Shown: piece after piece, positions 21,340 to 31,847 of the stretch
How the letters are laid out: each line of letters starts with the position of its first letter
Position numbering within the stretch: the stretch's first letter is position 1
Assembly: GCF_001632365.1 (NCBI RefSeq)
Contig: NW_024468531.1
Coordinates: 469,858 to 522,580 of the forward strand
Source: Laetiporus sulphureus 93-53
Taxonomy: Eukaryota; Basidiomycota; Agaricomycetes; Polyporales; Laetiporaceae
DNA: 52,723 nucleotides
Direction of reading: 5' to 3'
Made by a program: the position numbers and the translations under genes
The notes under the pieces: generated by a model
Databases searched by the model: none
Seen by the model: the letters and a program-made list of their open reading frames with translations, nothing else
What the model was told of the DNA's origin: nothing

Positions 21340-24250
21340 ATAAGGCTCAACAAGGTGAGCAGGCAGACCTTGGATCTGTCCCTCGTTGAAGCTGTGCACA
21401 AGCAGAATCTCATCCTTTGAGCCATCCTTATGCTTGAGCGAGAGTGTTAGGTTCTTGCTAGGGTGGAAATCCTAGAGGCTGAGGATCGACAGGTGGTCAT
21501 CGGGCTGCACCTTGTCATACATTGTAGTTGGTCGGGTTCACAAATGTCAATGCGAGCATACCCCACTTCTTCAAATTTGTCTCATGGATATGTGCAAATG
21601 ACCGAGTGATCATAGAGAGACTGCCCAAGAAACGTGGCTCAAATGCAGCATGCTCATGCAAGAAGCCTTTACCGTAATTGTAACCATCAATGACAATGCA
21701 CTTGATGCCGTGGTCACAGTAGTAAGCAGCCATCTGCAGAACAGGGCCATAATCACCAGCGACATCCACTAATCACTAGCGCAGAGCCTGCAAAAAGTGA
21801 TAGGACAACCTCCTCGAGTTGAGACTGGAGACAACCACACCACATCGCAGGCTGTATGTAGAAATGGGTACCAAATGGGGTGTGTGTTGCTGGAGATGGT
21901 GAGTCGATGTGGAATGAGGCCATAGCACTGCCAGGACAGCCAGATAGGGTTTTTTTTATTGCTCGCATCACCATTCTCAGTGTTGATAGCACCAATCAGA
22001 CAGGTCTCTGTGCAGAACACGAATAAGGACATCAGAACATGGTTCAGACAGCAGCAGCGAAATACACATGAGAGATCTCTCTGGGTGTCCATAGTACTTG
22101 AGCCAGGATCCACCAGTTGAGATGTTGTCCATCCCTATGTCCTTTCTCAATACCTAACCTCCAATTGCATGTTCAAGAGGGACCTTCACTGCATTTGCCC
22201 TTGCCCTTGATCAGGATGAGGAGGTCCTCAGAAGTCTTACCATCCCAGGGCATGAAGGTCTTCAGCATCTGGAGACAATCACTCTTCAGATCGACTGCAA
22301 TCTGAATGCTGGCACAGTTCTTCAGATGAGGCTGGAGGTACTCTGTCTGAAGTCATAACCCTTGGGAGGGAGCTCCTTGCTGGTGAGGTCGCTCAATCTG
22401 AACGATTTGCCCTATGAGCTAGTAAGGGTGTCTGTGAGGGGGTTGACGTAGAGGTAACCCGCAAATGCGAACTCAGTCACAATGTCAGGAGAGGTGATGG
22501 AGGCATGGGTATCAGGGTTGGCACCATTATGGCCGGTGAAGTTACAGTTATATGAAGTGATGACTAGGCAGGGACAAGATCAGGTACCAACTTCACTGCC
22601 ATCTAAGCAACAAGTACTCACTGGACTTCTTCTCTCCCTTCTTGATGTCCAGTCTGTCCCACTGACCAATGCAACGACCACACGTATTTGTGAGAATGAG
22701 ACCACAACCTCCTCGAATGTCACACTCTGGCCATCATGGTCAATAGTCATATGAACCTGCTCATAACCTTGCATCGAGTGACCTCCTATGGTGGCATCTG
22801 CTCACTTCCTCCACATATTCAGTGTCATCACAATCCAGCCTGGCCATGATCCCTCTCTTCAACAGGGTATTGTCTCCAAGCAGGAGAATTATGACCCAGG
22901 TGACCTACACGACCAAGCTGTGCACGTTGGTCAGTCGAAAAGCAGCAAAACGCCGCTGGATGTAGCTTCGCAGGAGCTGGGCAGTAAGGCATCATGCGAG
23001 GGGTTGTCCGGTAACCCAGAGAGTGTCAGTTTTGCTGAACAAGTCAGCTGAGAACTCAGCAAGTGCCTTTGACAGTAGTGGAGCACATGTGGAGAAGGGC
23101 AAGGGTGCACAGGAAGAGAGCACTCCACTGGGCTTTCTTGATTCTGTCAAGAGCAAGCATGGCTTCCAGATGACGAGTGGCGAAGTAAAGCAGAAGACGG
23201 GCAGAGGCGAGAAGTCACAGGAAATGAAGGATTAGGCACCTGACACAAGCAGGCAACCCAGCTTGAAGGACTGTACACGCCGACCCCAACTGTATGTTCA
23301 AGCCATGATCTGGAGCATCATGAGCAATCGACATGGTGCGAGTCATGTCTTCGTATGATAAGTTCATGCACAATTGTATCCGACGATAAGCCAGTACTGC
23401 CCTTGACAGTGAAAGTGCCCACAACCTTGAGGACGACATCTGTGGGTGAAGGTCAGCACATGGCAAGGACATGAATATACAGATATTTGCCTTTGGGAGT
23501 TGTCCAGCCACTAATCATATACACCCATAACCTTAGGGCATTTGAGCTCCCAGAGCAGCCCAGCCATGATGTCCACAGCATCCACACCACTGATATCACA
23601 AGCAACCATACTGAGACCACCCGTGTTGGGCATGTGCGATTTCATACCGATCATAAGTCCATCGAGGAATGCATAGTTCTTGAGGATGATGTGGTGGATG
23701 GTATCAGAGCTGGGCTTTCAGAAACTGAAACTGTGCTGTGGAGCACATCAATGGCAGATCATTGGATGAATAGGGGGCATGCGCACCTTGGTAAGAAGTC
23801 ATAAACCTCCTTATTTGTCCTATAATCACACATGCGAGATCCTTGGGCCACCGACCTGGCCTCAATCAAGTGGTTGCAGTGGACAGTAGTGGACATGATG
23901 GCAGTGTCCATGCTGGCAAACATAAACTGGAGGATAGCCATCTGCGCACATAATGTGGCATCAATCGCCTTCTCTACATTGAGACAGACAGGTCATCCAT
24001 AACTGCACGGTGGCATCCTGGCATGCAACTCGCTGTGGCTGTGGGGAACAAGTGAGCAATAGCGATAGTGATGACAGGAAATGCACTCACATTAGGATGG
24101 AGCTTGAGGTAGCCCTGGCCACGAACTATGTCCTGGTCATGCAGGTCGTCGAGATGACCATACAGTGAAATTGAGCAAGGATGAGAACACAGAAGTGGTG
24201 CCATTGATGGTGTAGTCCTTGATGGTGGTTGGATCAGATACTGTGTCGCA
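21340..24250 (-). pseudogene. Captured mitochondrial-type aconitase gene, damaged
   Basis: Aconitase isomerises citrate to isocitrate in the TCA cycle and carries a [4Fe-4S] cluster. Blocks in correct order on the minus strand: 'YGHLDDLHDQDIVRGQGYLK' (about 24160), 'MAILQFMFASMDTAIMSTTV' then 'HCNHLIEA' (23941), 'HQIILKNYAFLDGLMIG' and 'AVDIMAGLLWELKCPKV' (about 23690-23530), 'VVGTFTVKGSTG' (about 23430), 'CMNLSYEDMTRTMSIAHDAP' (about 23360), '[20 protein letters not shown]' (about 22670) with two cluster Cys, '[20 protein letters not shown]' (about 22530), 'KTFMPWDGKTSEDL' (about 22250), 'YNYGKGFLHEHAAFEPRFLG' (about 21660), 'SFAHIHETNLKKWGMLALTF' (about 21580), and 'VHSFNEGQI' (about 21400). 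Intron remnants are retained, so it came from genomic DNA and not from mRNA. Roughly 130-145 residues are missing between the 'KGSTG' and 'CMNLSYEDM' blocks. Stops and frameshifts are frequent. Confidence 0.9.
22900..23240. other. Extra segment inside the aconitase copy
   Basis: Between the SYEDM block and the next recognisable aconitase residues ('EERDHGQ', about 22850) lie about 350 bases more than the gene should have. The left 100 bases are noticeably richer in CpG than their surroundings. There is an open plus-strand frame of 70 codons (23023-23235), Ser/Lys/Glu-rich, which I do not recognise. It could be an intron remnant or a small insertion. Confidence 0.35.
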
Positions 24251-24582
24251 GCCGCTGTCTTTGTATCTGAGCAACATTGACATGAGCTTATCAATGTCCA
24301 GCCATGTCAAGTGCAGTGACTTCTTCAGAGCCAATTGTCATCTCAGGATTCCTCACACATAGTATGTACAATGCATCCTGTTAAAAGCTTGTTTCTTGAC
24401 TCGAAACATGTGCAGTGATGCAATTAGCATGCACAATAGCAGTGAGTATCACTACAGTCAATCTAAGCTTAACTGATTTATCTCCATGCAATGGCAGTGC
24501 AACAAAGGAGATTGCGCACGACTCGTATTTGCTAGAAGGAAAAGAAAAAAAATAGAAGAAGTGGGACACAAAATGAACACAC

Positions 24583-26613
24583 CACAACATCGCTGACAAG
24601 ACCATATTTGACCCATAGCTCTCCCAGCTCCAGCGCATGAACGAGCGTCTCTGTGTGGTTGCGAGATCTACATTCATTATTGCTGCCATCCAGGTCAGTA
24701 TTTCTTGCTGTACACCTTGCAGATGATTTAGTGATGACCTCATACAAATTGCTGAATACTTACTTGGGGCACCAGCCTTGCACGATACATGCAAGAAGCG
24801 CTTGCTTAGGATAATCAGCAATATATGGCCCCAATCTGTAGATCACCCATCTGAAGTGATTATCGGCGCACCGAACCACACATGGAGTTTTCATGTAAGG
24901 CTTGAGGTCCTGTAGGATCCTTGTCAAGGAGGAGTGAAATAATTGTCAGCGATACTTCTGAAATAGTGGGTCATCAGCATACTCCTTGTCAGCTGTGGAC
25001 TGCTTTAGCATAAGACGCAGCTACAGAATCGGAGTTTTCTCAAACCTTTGAGAATGGCAAGGAACCCCAGCAACACAACAGCATCTCGATGTGCACACCG
25101 CATGCTGTTGTGAGAATTTCCTGTACTCATATATATGAGATAATACTCATTTTGGCCAGTAGCGACAGATACTGTCATTTTATCACTTCCGAGGATGATA
25201 GGCATGAACGCTGCACTGTGAGTTTTCTTGTCCACCATTATTATATCCTATTAAACTGACTCTCAATCATGAATTCTCTTGCATGTTCATACGAATTTGA
25301 AAATGTGTGCATACCGCTTGATTCCAGGCCCAGTCACCAGACATAAAATCGTTCAACTGCCATTCACCATGTAGAAACTCATGAAACAGGCCATAATCCA
25401 TCTCTCAATTGAAGTCAACATTGCCTAGAATGTGATTGGCAACTGTGACTGAGTTCCAGAACCAAACATCTGATTTGGTTGTCATTCATGTAGGTACTTC
25501 GCTGTTCGGCTGCTCTCCTTGATATGACATAGTAAAGCTCTCCCACTTCACATCACCTAGTGCTGTCATATCAATTGCATGATACAAATCTGTCACATTC
25601 ATGAATGGTGAATGATCACCATGCTTGACTAGGCTTGCGGCCCACAGGTTGAATAGAATGTCAATGTTACCTGCTGACATTTGCTCAGGTTTGAACAGGA
25701 ACTCAGCAGTCTCAAACTCGATGCGACTGTCATATGGAGCCCAATTGTCTGAGGCTCTGGGCTCATGAGGAGGTGGAGGTGCATTTGGAGGTAGAAATCC
25801 TCCAGTTTTATCACATGGTCTCACTTTGCAGGTGAATGGATAAACAGCAAGTTATCAAGCATTGTCGTTCAAATTTTGAGCATGATTGCTTACCATTCAT
25901 GAATGAATGATAATCCTGAGTTAATTCATCCACTTCTGACATGACGCTATCTTGAGAAGCCATGTCGTCCTCACAAGACCACTCTGAAGACGTGTCGAAG
26001 CTGTACTGTAAGTCATCATCAAAATCACTTCTTCCTTCAAGTTTCGTCAACAAAGTCACACGATAATGATGTCGGTCAGCCAGCCCCAAAGTAAAGTCTT
26101 GGTTAATGCGATGTGAATATGCGATCACACTATCTTTTGTCTGTGATGTGTCGCTTACCACAAAATGCCCCCTGTGCTCTTAATGGTCTCTCTAACAGAG
26201 TTCTCGCTGGCATCACAGTCAGATAATATGCTCTCATTCTCATCAGATCCAAGGTCGAGATCATCAGGCAAGCCTGAGCTGAAGTCTGATGCAGGCTCTG
26301 GAGGTTCCGCATCCATTTTCAGGTGCACATAATCTTCAATAAATCTGTCTTGTTCCTCTACTGAAGAAAGCATATGATCTTCCATGGCTGAGTTATCATT
26401 GCAGTGTCCAGAACAGTCAAAAGAATCTTCAACAGTCTGAGCTTCATCGCTCTTAATCTGTTGAACATGATTGGAATGCAGATCATTCTGCTCATAGGTG
26501 TGGGCTGCACTTTGTGCATGTGATATGTGATTGTGCTGTGTAAGTCCTGACTTGTTTTTGAACCATTGTAGGCACCCCAGGACATCGCACGAGTATGGGT
26601 ATGTGGTGAGCAT
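24583..26613 (-). pseudogene. Plavaka transposase, N-terminal exons
   Basis: Starts at ATG 26613 with a C2H2 zinc finger in residues 9-32 (C-x4-C-x12-H-x4-H: 'CDVLGC', 'FKNKSGLTQH', 'HISH'), the N-terminal hallmark of the family. An acidic linker follows, then small introns (donors GTAAGC near 26157 and 25900). Then 'RPCDKTGGFLPPNAPPPPHE', 'FLFKPEQMSAGNIDILFNLW', 'ALGDVKWESFTMSYQGEQPN', 'DFMSGDWAWNQA' (about 25340), 'PIILGSDKMTVSVATGQNEY' (about 25190), 'RLGPYIADYPKQALLACIVQ' (about 24810), and 'HTETLVHALELGELWVKYGL'. Stops at about 25410 and 24940 (TGA) show decay. It would be the DNA-binding and early catalytic part of the transposase. Confidence 0.87.
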
Positions 26614-26984
26614 AGAGCACAGTCACCGTCTAAGCTGACGGTTGGATTACAGAATATGATTGCATTGTTTGATATCACAAGAAGGTTCATAACGCGTAAG
26701 TCACACAGCTTTGTAAATCACATCCCAGAGTATGGTGATTCATTTCAGAATTACTGCTGAGCATGCAATCAGCTCACAAGTTCAAGTTCAACTTTGAACT
26801 TCAACCACCACGACAAGCATTCTCTCCTTCTCCTCCACTTTCCCTCTCATTATATTTGCTCATGTCATTGACACCGACTTATCATACATGATCCACGAAC
26901 ACCCTCAAGCATCCTGGATATATCGTTGCACCTACTCCATGATGCACCACGGTACAGGTGCAAGCAGACAAACAGCATGAGGAT
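26614..26984. promoter_or_regulatory. Shared upstream interval of two divergent genes
   Basis: About 370 bases between the transposase ATG (26613, minus) and the likely start of the plus-strand gene. The middle is C/T-rich on the plus strand (around 26820-26860, 'tctctccttctcctccactttccctctc'-like in composition), a feature of many basidiomycete promoters. No TATA box is evident. Assignment as promoter is inferred from position and composition only. Confidence 0.3.
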
Positions 26985-28594
26985 ATGAAGAAACAGATGA
27001 AGGTTAACAAGAGAAAATGAGCCATCGAGGCAGTCGCTGAGGTAGAGATCCAGATGGAAGAGGTGGATGAACACGCAGAAGCAAAGTGTATTACAAAGCA
27101 TGTCACCGCAGGTATGTATGGCTCATGTCTGCATACACTCTGATTCAAAACTCACTTGGACCTTCAGCAAGAAGCAAGGCAAAGATGAACACTTTGAAGG
27201 CATCAGCAAATAGAAAGAAGAAAAGAGCGATCAGGCTGAGCCAGAGTCCGATCTCACTGAGCTGCCCTCTGAAGATGAGCTGCCCCTCAAGAAATCAAAG
27301 AAGTATTCTGGTACCAGGATGGCAATTGAGTGAGCTCATTTTGAGCTCATGAAACACAAGTCATCATCAAACGAAGATGTTGGCTCTGAGGAGGCTACTG
27401 TTGTGCATCCAAATGCATGGGTGCAGGCCTCAGCAGTTAAAGAAAGGTATGCATCTTCATCTATCAGTGCCTGTACTCATTTCGAGAGCCATCAGATGCC
27501 TGCCTAAACATCATACCACATTGAAGAAGTTCTCCGGAGAATTTTTGACTAGCTGAAAGCCACCTCTTGTTGAATCGTGCTCAGAAGCCCATGTGCTCAC
27601 ATCCGGCATAGCGGCTGCTTCCCAAAACCATTCAATCAAGCTCAGTGGTTTCGTGAATGGCTGCACACTTGAGATGGACTTAAGAAAGTGTCATTTGACA
27701 AGCTATCACAAGCTGAGCATGTGGTGAACAGCAGATCAATAGAGTACTTGTGCATGATAGAGGTTTTACAAATGAGTCTGATGAAGATGTTGAATGCTTC
27801 GCTGCACTGTCCAGCCCTGTCAAAGGTCCAAACACGCAGCTCACTCATTGTGACTTTGCAGCCTACATGCTATCCAGGCTTCACTTCACGTATGAGCATG
27901 CAGATAGAAACAATAAAGCGGTGAGTGGCTATATGTTACTTCGAGTTCATTACTGATAATTAAGGTATTCTTTAGGAGTGGACCAGCCTCTACCAGTCTA
28001 TATTCATACTACGACTATTGGCTCATCATTACACTCACACAAAGAACACTATTGATGTTCCTGGGCTTACAGGTATGCAAAGACATGAGGATTGTCCTGT
28101 CAGTGCAATTGCTATATCCTCTGCTGCGGTATGCAATTTCAATTTTCTGCTACCCAAAAGTGGCCTGTACAAAAATGAAGCTGATCACAATGTAGACTTA
28201 CCGTGCACTATCGCTCTGGGTTAAGGGTGATATGGCATTGGAAAATGGCAAGGGGATCCTGATCAAAAGCACAAATGTTGCTACTGGTGATGCCACAAAT
28301 AGCGAAACTGCCTTTAGTGAAGCGAGATATGGAGCATGCACAGTTGGGTACACAGAGGCAGCACAAAAACTGGGTGTCACAAAGCCAAAGAAGATGGCCT
28401 GCATTGTTGAGCATGCAATGAAGATAGCGTTCACTGGCAAGTCTGTCGGATGAAGGGAGATCATCACCATTAACGATTCTGAGCTTGATTCTGATGAAGA
28501 CCCATCGAAGCTTGTTGACCTTGGTTCCGACAGTGATGTCAAATAGATGGCATCAATATCAATTCATCTGGTAAGCTCTCTGTTTCCATCGTGG

Positions 28595-29412
28595 TGTCAC
28601 AGTATATTAGCATTTCCCTATTCGGAAAGCCCTACTGTAACTGGACTTAAGCAGCATCACCAAAGCCAGCCACAAAAGCCACGTGACACCATTGATGATC
28701 AGCTAAGCGCTCAAGGATCTTATCGATTGTAGGCACCAATCACCACATCACGTGACCCACAAGGTAGTGCCCTATCAAGCGCCTCTGACACGTGACCTTA
28801 AGAGACGCCCAAGCACATGACATTCTGATAGCCACTCAATAGGCTCGGGCATAGGCACAGGACACTGAGGTCTGGATTGGTAAGGAGGTCAGCCTTATAC
28901 CTCATGGCCGAGACAGCACCCTGACGGAATGCTGCACGGACCATGACCTTATCTATAAGTCTACGGCCCACCAATGACCACGTAGTTTTTACTAGTAGGT
29001 ACATTGCCATTGGCTGTAGCACATTATGCATCATGTCCATACATAGTAGGTAGCCAAGGACCCCATAGATACTAGGGTACCAGAGGGCCTCACCCCTACA
29101 TGTATATATATACCTCTATGCGACTGGGCTATTCTCCAGTCTTATTCATCCATTTCTCTCATTCATCATGGCTTGCCACAACCCTTCATCCCTGAGTCAG
29201 CTCAACAGTGAGGCCTATCGCCACTCACTTGTCCTTAGCCTACCGTTGGCTGATAGGGGGCTCGCCATCCTTTTATGATAGATCTGGAGTCACCGCTCCA
29301 AGTGGAACCCTGGGACCTTACAAGGCACTCAGTATAAAGGTCACCCATGAGCGGGTCCTGTGTAAAGCATCCACGGATGTCATCACATGTGTGGCAAAGC
29401 TTAGCCGTGACA
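28595..29412 (+). repeat. 5' LTR of element 3
   Basis: 818 bp, from TGTCACAG to GCCGTGACA. It carries TCACGTGA-like motifs (about 28680, 28750 and 28788) and a TATA run, TGTATATATATACC (about 29099-29112), some 40 bases before the CT-rich 'attctccagtcttattcatcc' stretch, which looks like an LTR promoter and start region. The left neighbour CGTGG is the target duplication. Confidence 0.92.
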
Positions 29413-31847
29413 TTTGAATAAGACTCACCAATCTGCCTTCAGCCTCAGACTGACTGCAGGGAGTGACCTGAGGATTCTTTGAGGACCAGACACTTTTAGA
29501 CCTGAGCAGGTCTTTAAACTGCATCGTTTTTGCTCAGAGATATTCTGCCCGAGAGCAGGGCTTTTTCCACATCACTTCCTCCACTATTCCTATGACTCTA
29601 CCCACTGTCAGCCGCTCCCTGCCTACAAGAGGTATCAGTGCTTGTTGCTTCCTTCATGCCTCCATGAGCGTGAACAGCCAGGAACCATTCAGTGTTCACT
29701 GTGGTCAAGATCTAGAAGTGAGTACATGGATTGAAGGATCTTTGGGATTATTAGATGAGGTGTAGCATACCTATGTCAATAATAGGAATAAACTCTAGGG
29801 CCCCTGACAAAGCCATCACACATCAAGTGATTTTGTCTAAAGCTGGCTCACTCAAAAGCTTCACCCGGCACGAAAAATACTTTGAGTTATTCATGACCAT
29901 GTATCTGAGGACCTACGCGCATGTCCTTGGTAGAAGAAAAATAAAACTGCGAGCAAACATCTCATATCTTGATGAAGATCAAAAGGCAGGCCTAGAACAA
30001 GTCTGAAGACCTCAGCCAAAACCTGTTATCAATGTAGATCAAGGAATCCATATAGGATAAGACTTCATAAATCCTGCATGCTAGCCTGGAAAGCTACCAG
30101 TTTAAACCTTTGCATGCAAAAAAGTGAGTCTAGTCAGCACACCTTCTGTTCAAGAACATTCTGTGGAACGAACAGCGCAAGTCAAGAAGAACTCATCCAA
30201 GCACACGTTAGTCTTGTGACTATTAACTGTGGGTGGATAGAGTAGAAATTCGAAGAACGACACGAAGAATACTTCAACATTGGGAAAAATGAGGATACTA
30301 TGGGAAACATTCATTCCAAGTCTTATGCAATAAAAATTATGCAACCAAGGCGCATGTTGAATCGAAAAACTGCTGCCCATTGCATTTGGAATGTGATGCT
30401 ATTGTGCATCTTTGTTCAGCAATTTACCACTCAAGCGACCCGATTTGTGGTCCAACAAGTGGATCCTGGCATTTGACCACAGGAGTCCTGCCAGAAGACC
30501 TAGTGCAAGTCAGAATAAACTGCAAACCTGCTGAACACATCCAATTTTTTGATTCCCCCTCACCCACCCTATCATTGTTTCTTATTCATTTTCTCCCTTG
30601 GGTCACCCCTCGCACATCACCCAGGAGTGTGTGGCTGTGGGTGCTCAGACCCAGGCACATCTTGCCTAGTGCTGGCTCACTTCCAGAGAAGAGCTTGGCA
30701 AGGAGTGGGTAATATAGGTATATAAGCATGTGCGTAATGTAGTGAAGCACAATGACCTGATCTCCACGAGTGACCATTAGGCATAGGCCAGAGGCTTACC
30801 GATGCCGTGACTTCTTCCACTGAATCCTCCTCACAGGTGAGGAGGATTCATGCTATGTTAGACAGGGGTCAACTAGCATAGAACTATGGCACTCAGATGG
30901 AAGAACCTATACTGCCCTTGACCATTGAGAAAAGGAGATAAGCCTTGGAAGGCTGAAGGATGAGCTGCACATGTAGAGTGTAGCAGCAAAGTTACTTCCC
31001 TGACACCTTCAAGGCTTATCTTCCACAGAGAGGCATGAAACTGGCTGTAACTGTTGGAAAAGCCACAGGCTGGTTACTAGCCACAGGTCATATAGCCAAA
31101 TCTGAAGTACCACTTTTTAGCTCCAATTTTACGCCTCAAATCAATCAGCTGAGTTATACGAAAAGACTGATGAACTCGTGGACAAGATGGATCATGCAAG
31201 AGTTTTGCACGATAATGCCACTCTGCATCTTATCACATTCCAATGACCACTCGCCACACTACACATGAACACGATCACTGGTTAGATCAAAAATAGAAAG
31301 GAGATAGGTGCACCTTTCCAATAAGAAACTGCAGCTTATGCATCACACCCTGATACGATGCTGTAACAAGCTGAGAGACTCCTGTGCACATAAGTATAAA
31401 CTGCAGGCACCCCAAGGCCTTTGCGCAAGCCATAGGAAAACTGCCAGCACCACCTCAAGCAAGCAAATTGAAGGGATCCCAAAGGATTTAAGTGCAGCCC
31501 TATAGGAATGAAAAACACATCAAATGCCAGACCCTCCCACCAGCACCAGCATTGATACTGGTCTTAGAGACATTAGAGGCACCTCCGTGCTCATGAGGTT
31601 TAAACTGTCAGCCCGACCGCGATGTATGTCAGAACAAACTACCAGCACCAGCATGGCCAATTCCCAGCCATAGCAATTCCACAGACCTATGTGCAAGTCT
31701 ATAGGAATAAACTGCGAGCACCAAAAGATCTATGTGCAAGTCATTAAACTGTGAGCATGCCGATCAACCCTGCCCACCCACTCATCTGCTCAGTCAGCCT
31801 TCACAGCATCTGTTCATCGAGGACGATGAACCATGAAGTGGGGGTGA
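29413..31847 (+). other. Internal region of element 3, no recognisable protein
   Basis: 2,435 bases with only short frames. The longest protein-like one (29755-30006, 83 codons, 'HEKYFELFMTMYLRTYAHVL') is not recognised. A polypurine tract (GAAGTGGGGGTGA, 31835-31847) ends the region. Between about 31390 and 31760 a loosely repeated phrase of the type 'ataggaataaactgcgagcacc ... ctatgtgcaagt' occurs several times. A perfect 14-bp inverted repeat lies at 30821-30850. Confidence 0.7.
30821..30850. repeat. Perfect hairpin inside element 3
   Basis: Arms TGAATCCTCCTCAC (30821-30834) and GTGAGGAGGATTCA (30837-30850) are exact reverse complements around a 2-base centre. It could form a cruciform or an RNA hairpin in the element transcript, or mark a dimerisation/packaging or replication-error site. 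Function unknown. Confidence 0.9.

Larger units (their letters stand above)
20689..24582 (-). other. 3.9-kb transposase intron holding an aconitase copy
   Basis: The transposase exon upstream ends '...YGLVSDVV' before GTGTGTTC (donor at 24582), and the next exon starts after TCCTCAG (acceptor, 20689). In the protein family these two parts are adjacent, and introns here are about 50-65 nt. This one is 3,894 nt because a damaged aconitase gene fills it on the same strand. The stretch 20700-21200 holds a 96-codon frame I do not recognise. Exact intron ends are inferred from splice-site consensus and protein continuity. Confidence 0.7.
18720..26700 (-). mobile_element. Plavaka-type (KDZ/CACTA-like) DNA transposon, decayed
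   Basis: Boundaries are approximate. The element contains one split transposase gene on the minus strand (26613-18977) and, inside one of its introns, a copy of an aconitase gene. Subterminal-type repeats lie at the left end; I could not find a matching array at the right end. The divergent gene at 26985-33994 may or may not belong to the element. Stop codons in most exons make it non-functional. Confidence 0.75.

Noticed and set aside
26985..28585. Possible TET/JBP dioxygenase gene, since fungal KDZ transposons can carry these
   Set aside because: I found no H-x-D...H iron-binding pattern or other dioxygenase signature in the readable exons.
29413..31847. Search for gag or pol in element 3
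   Set aside because: No protease, RT, RNase H or integrase motif in any frame; the longest protein-like frame (83 codons) has no recognisable family.
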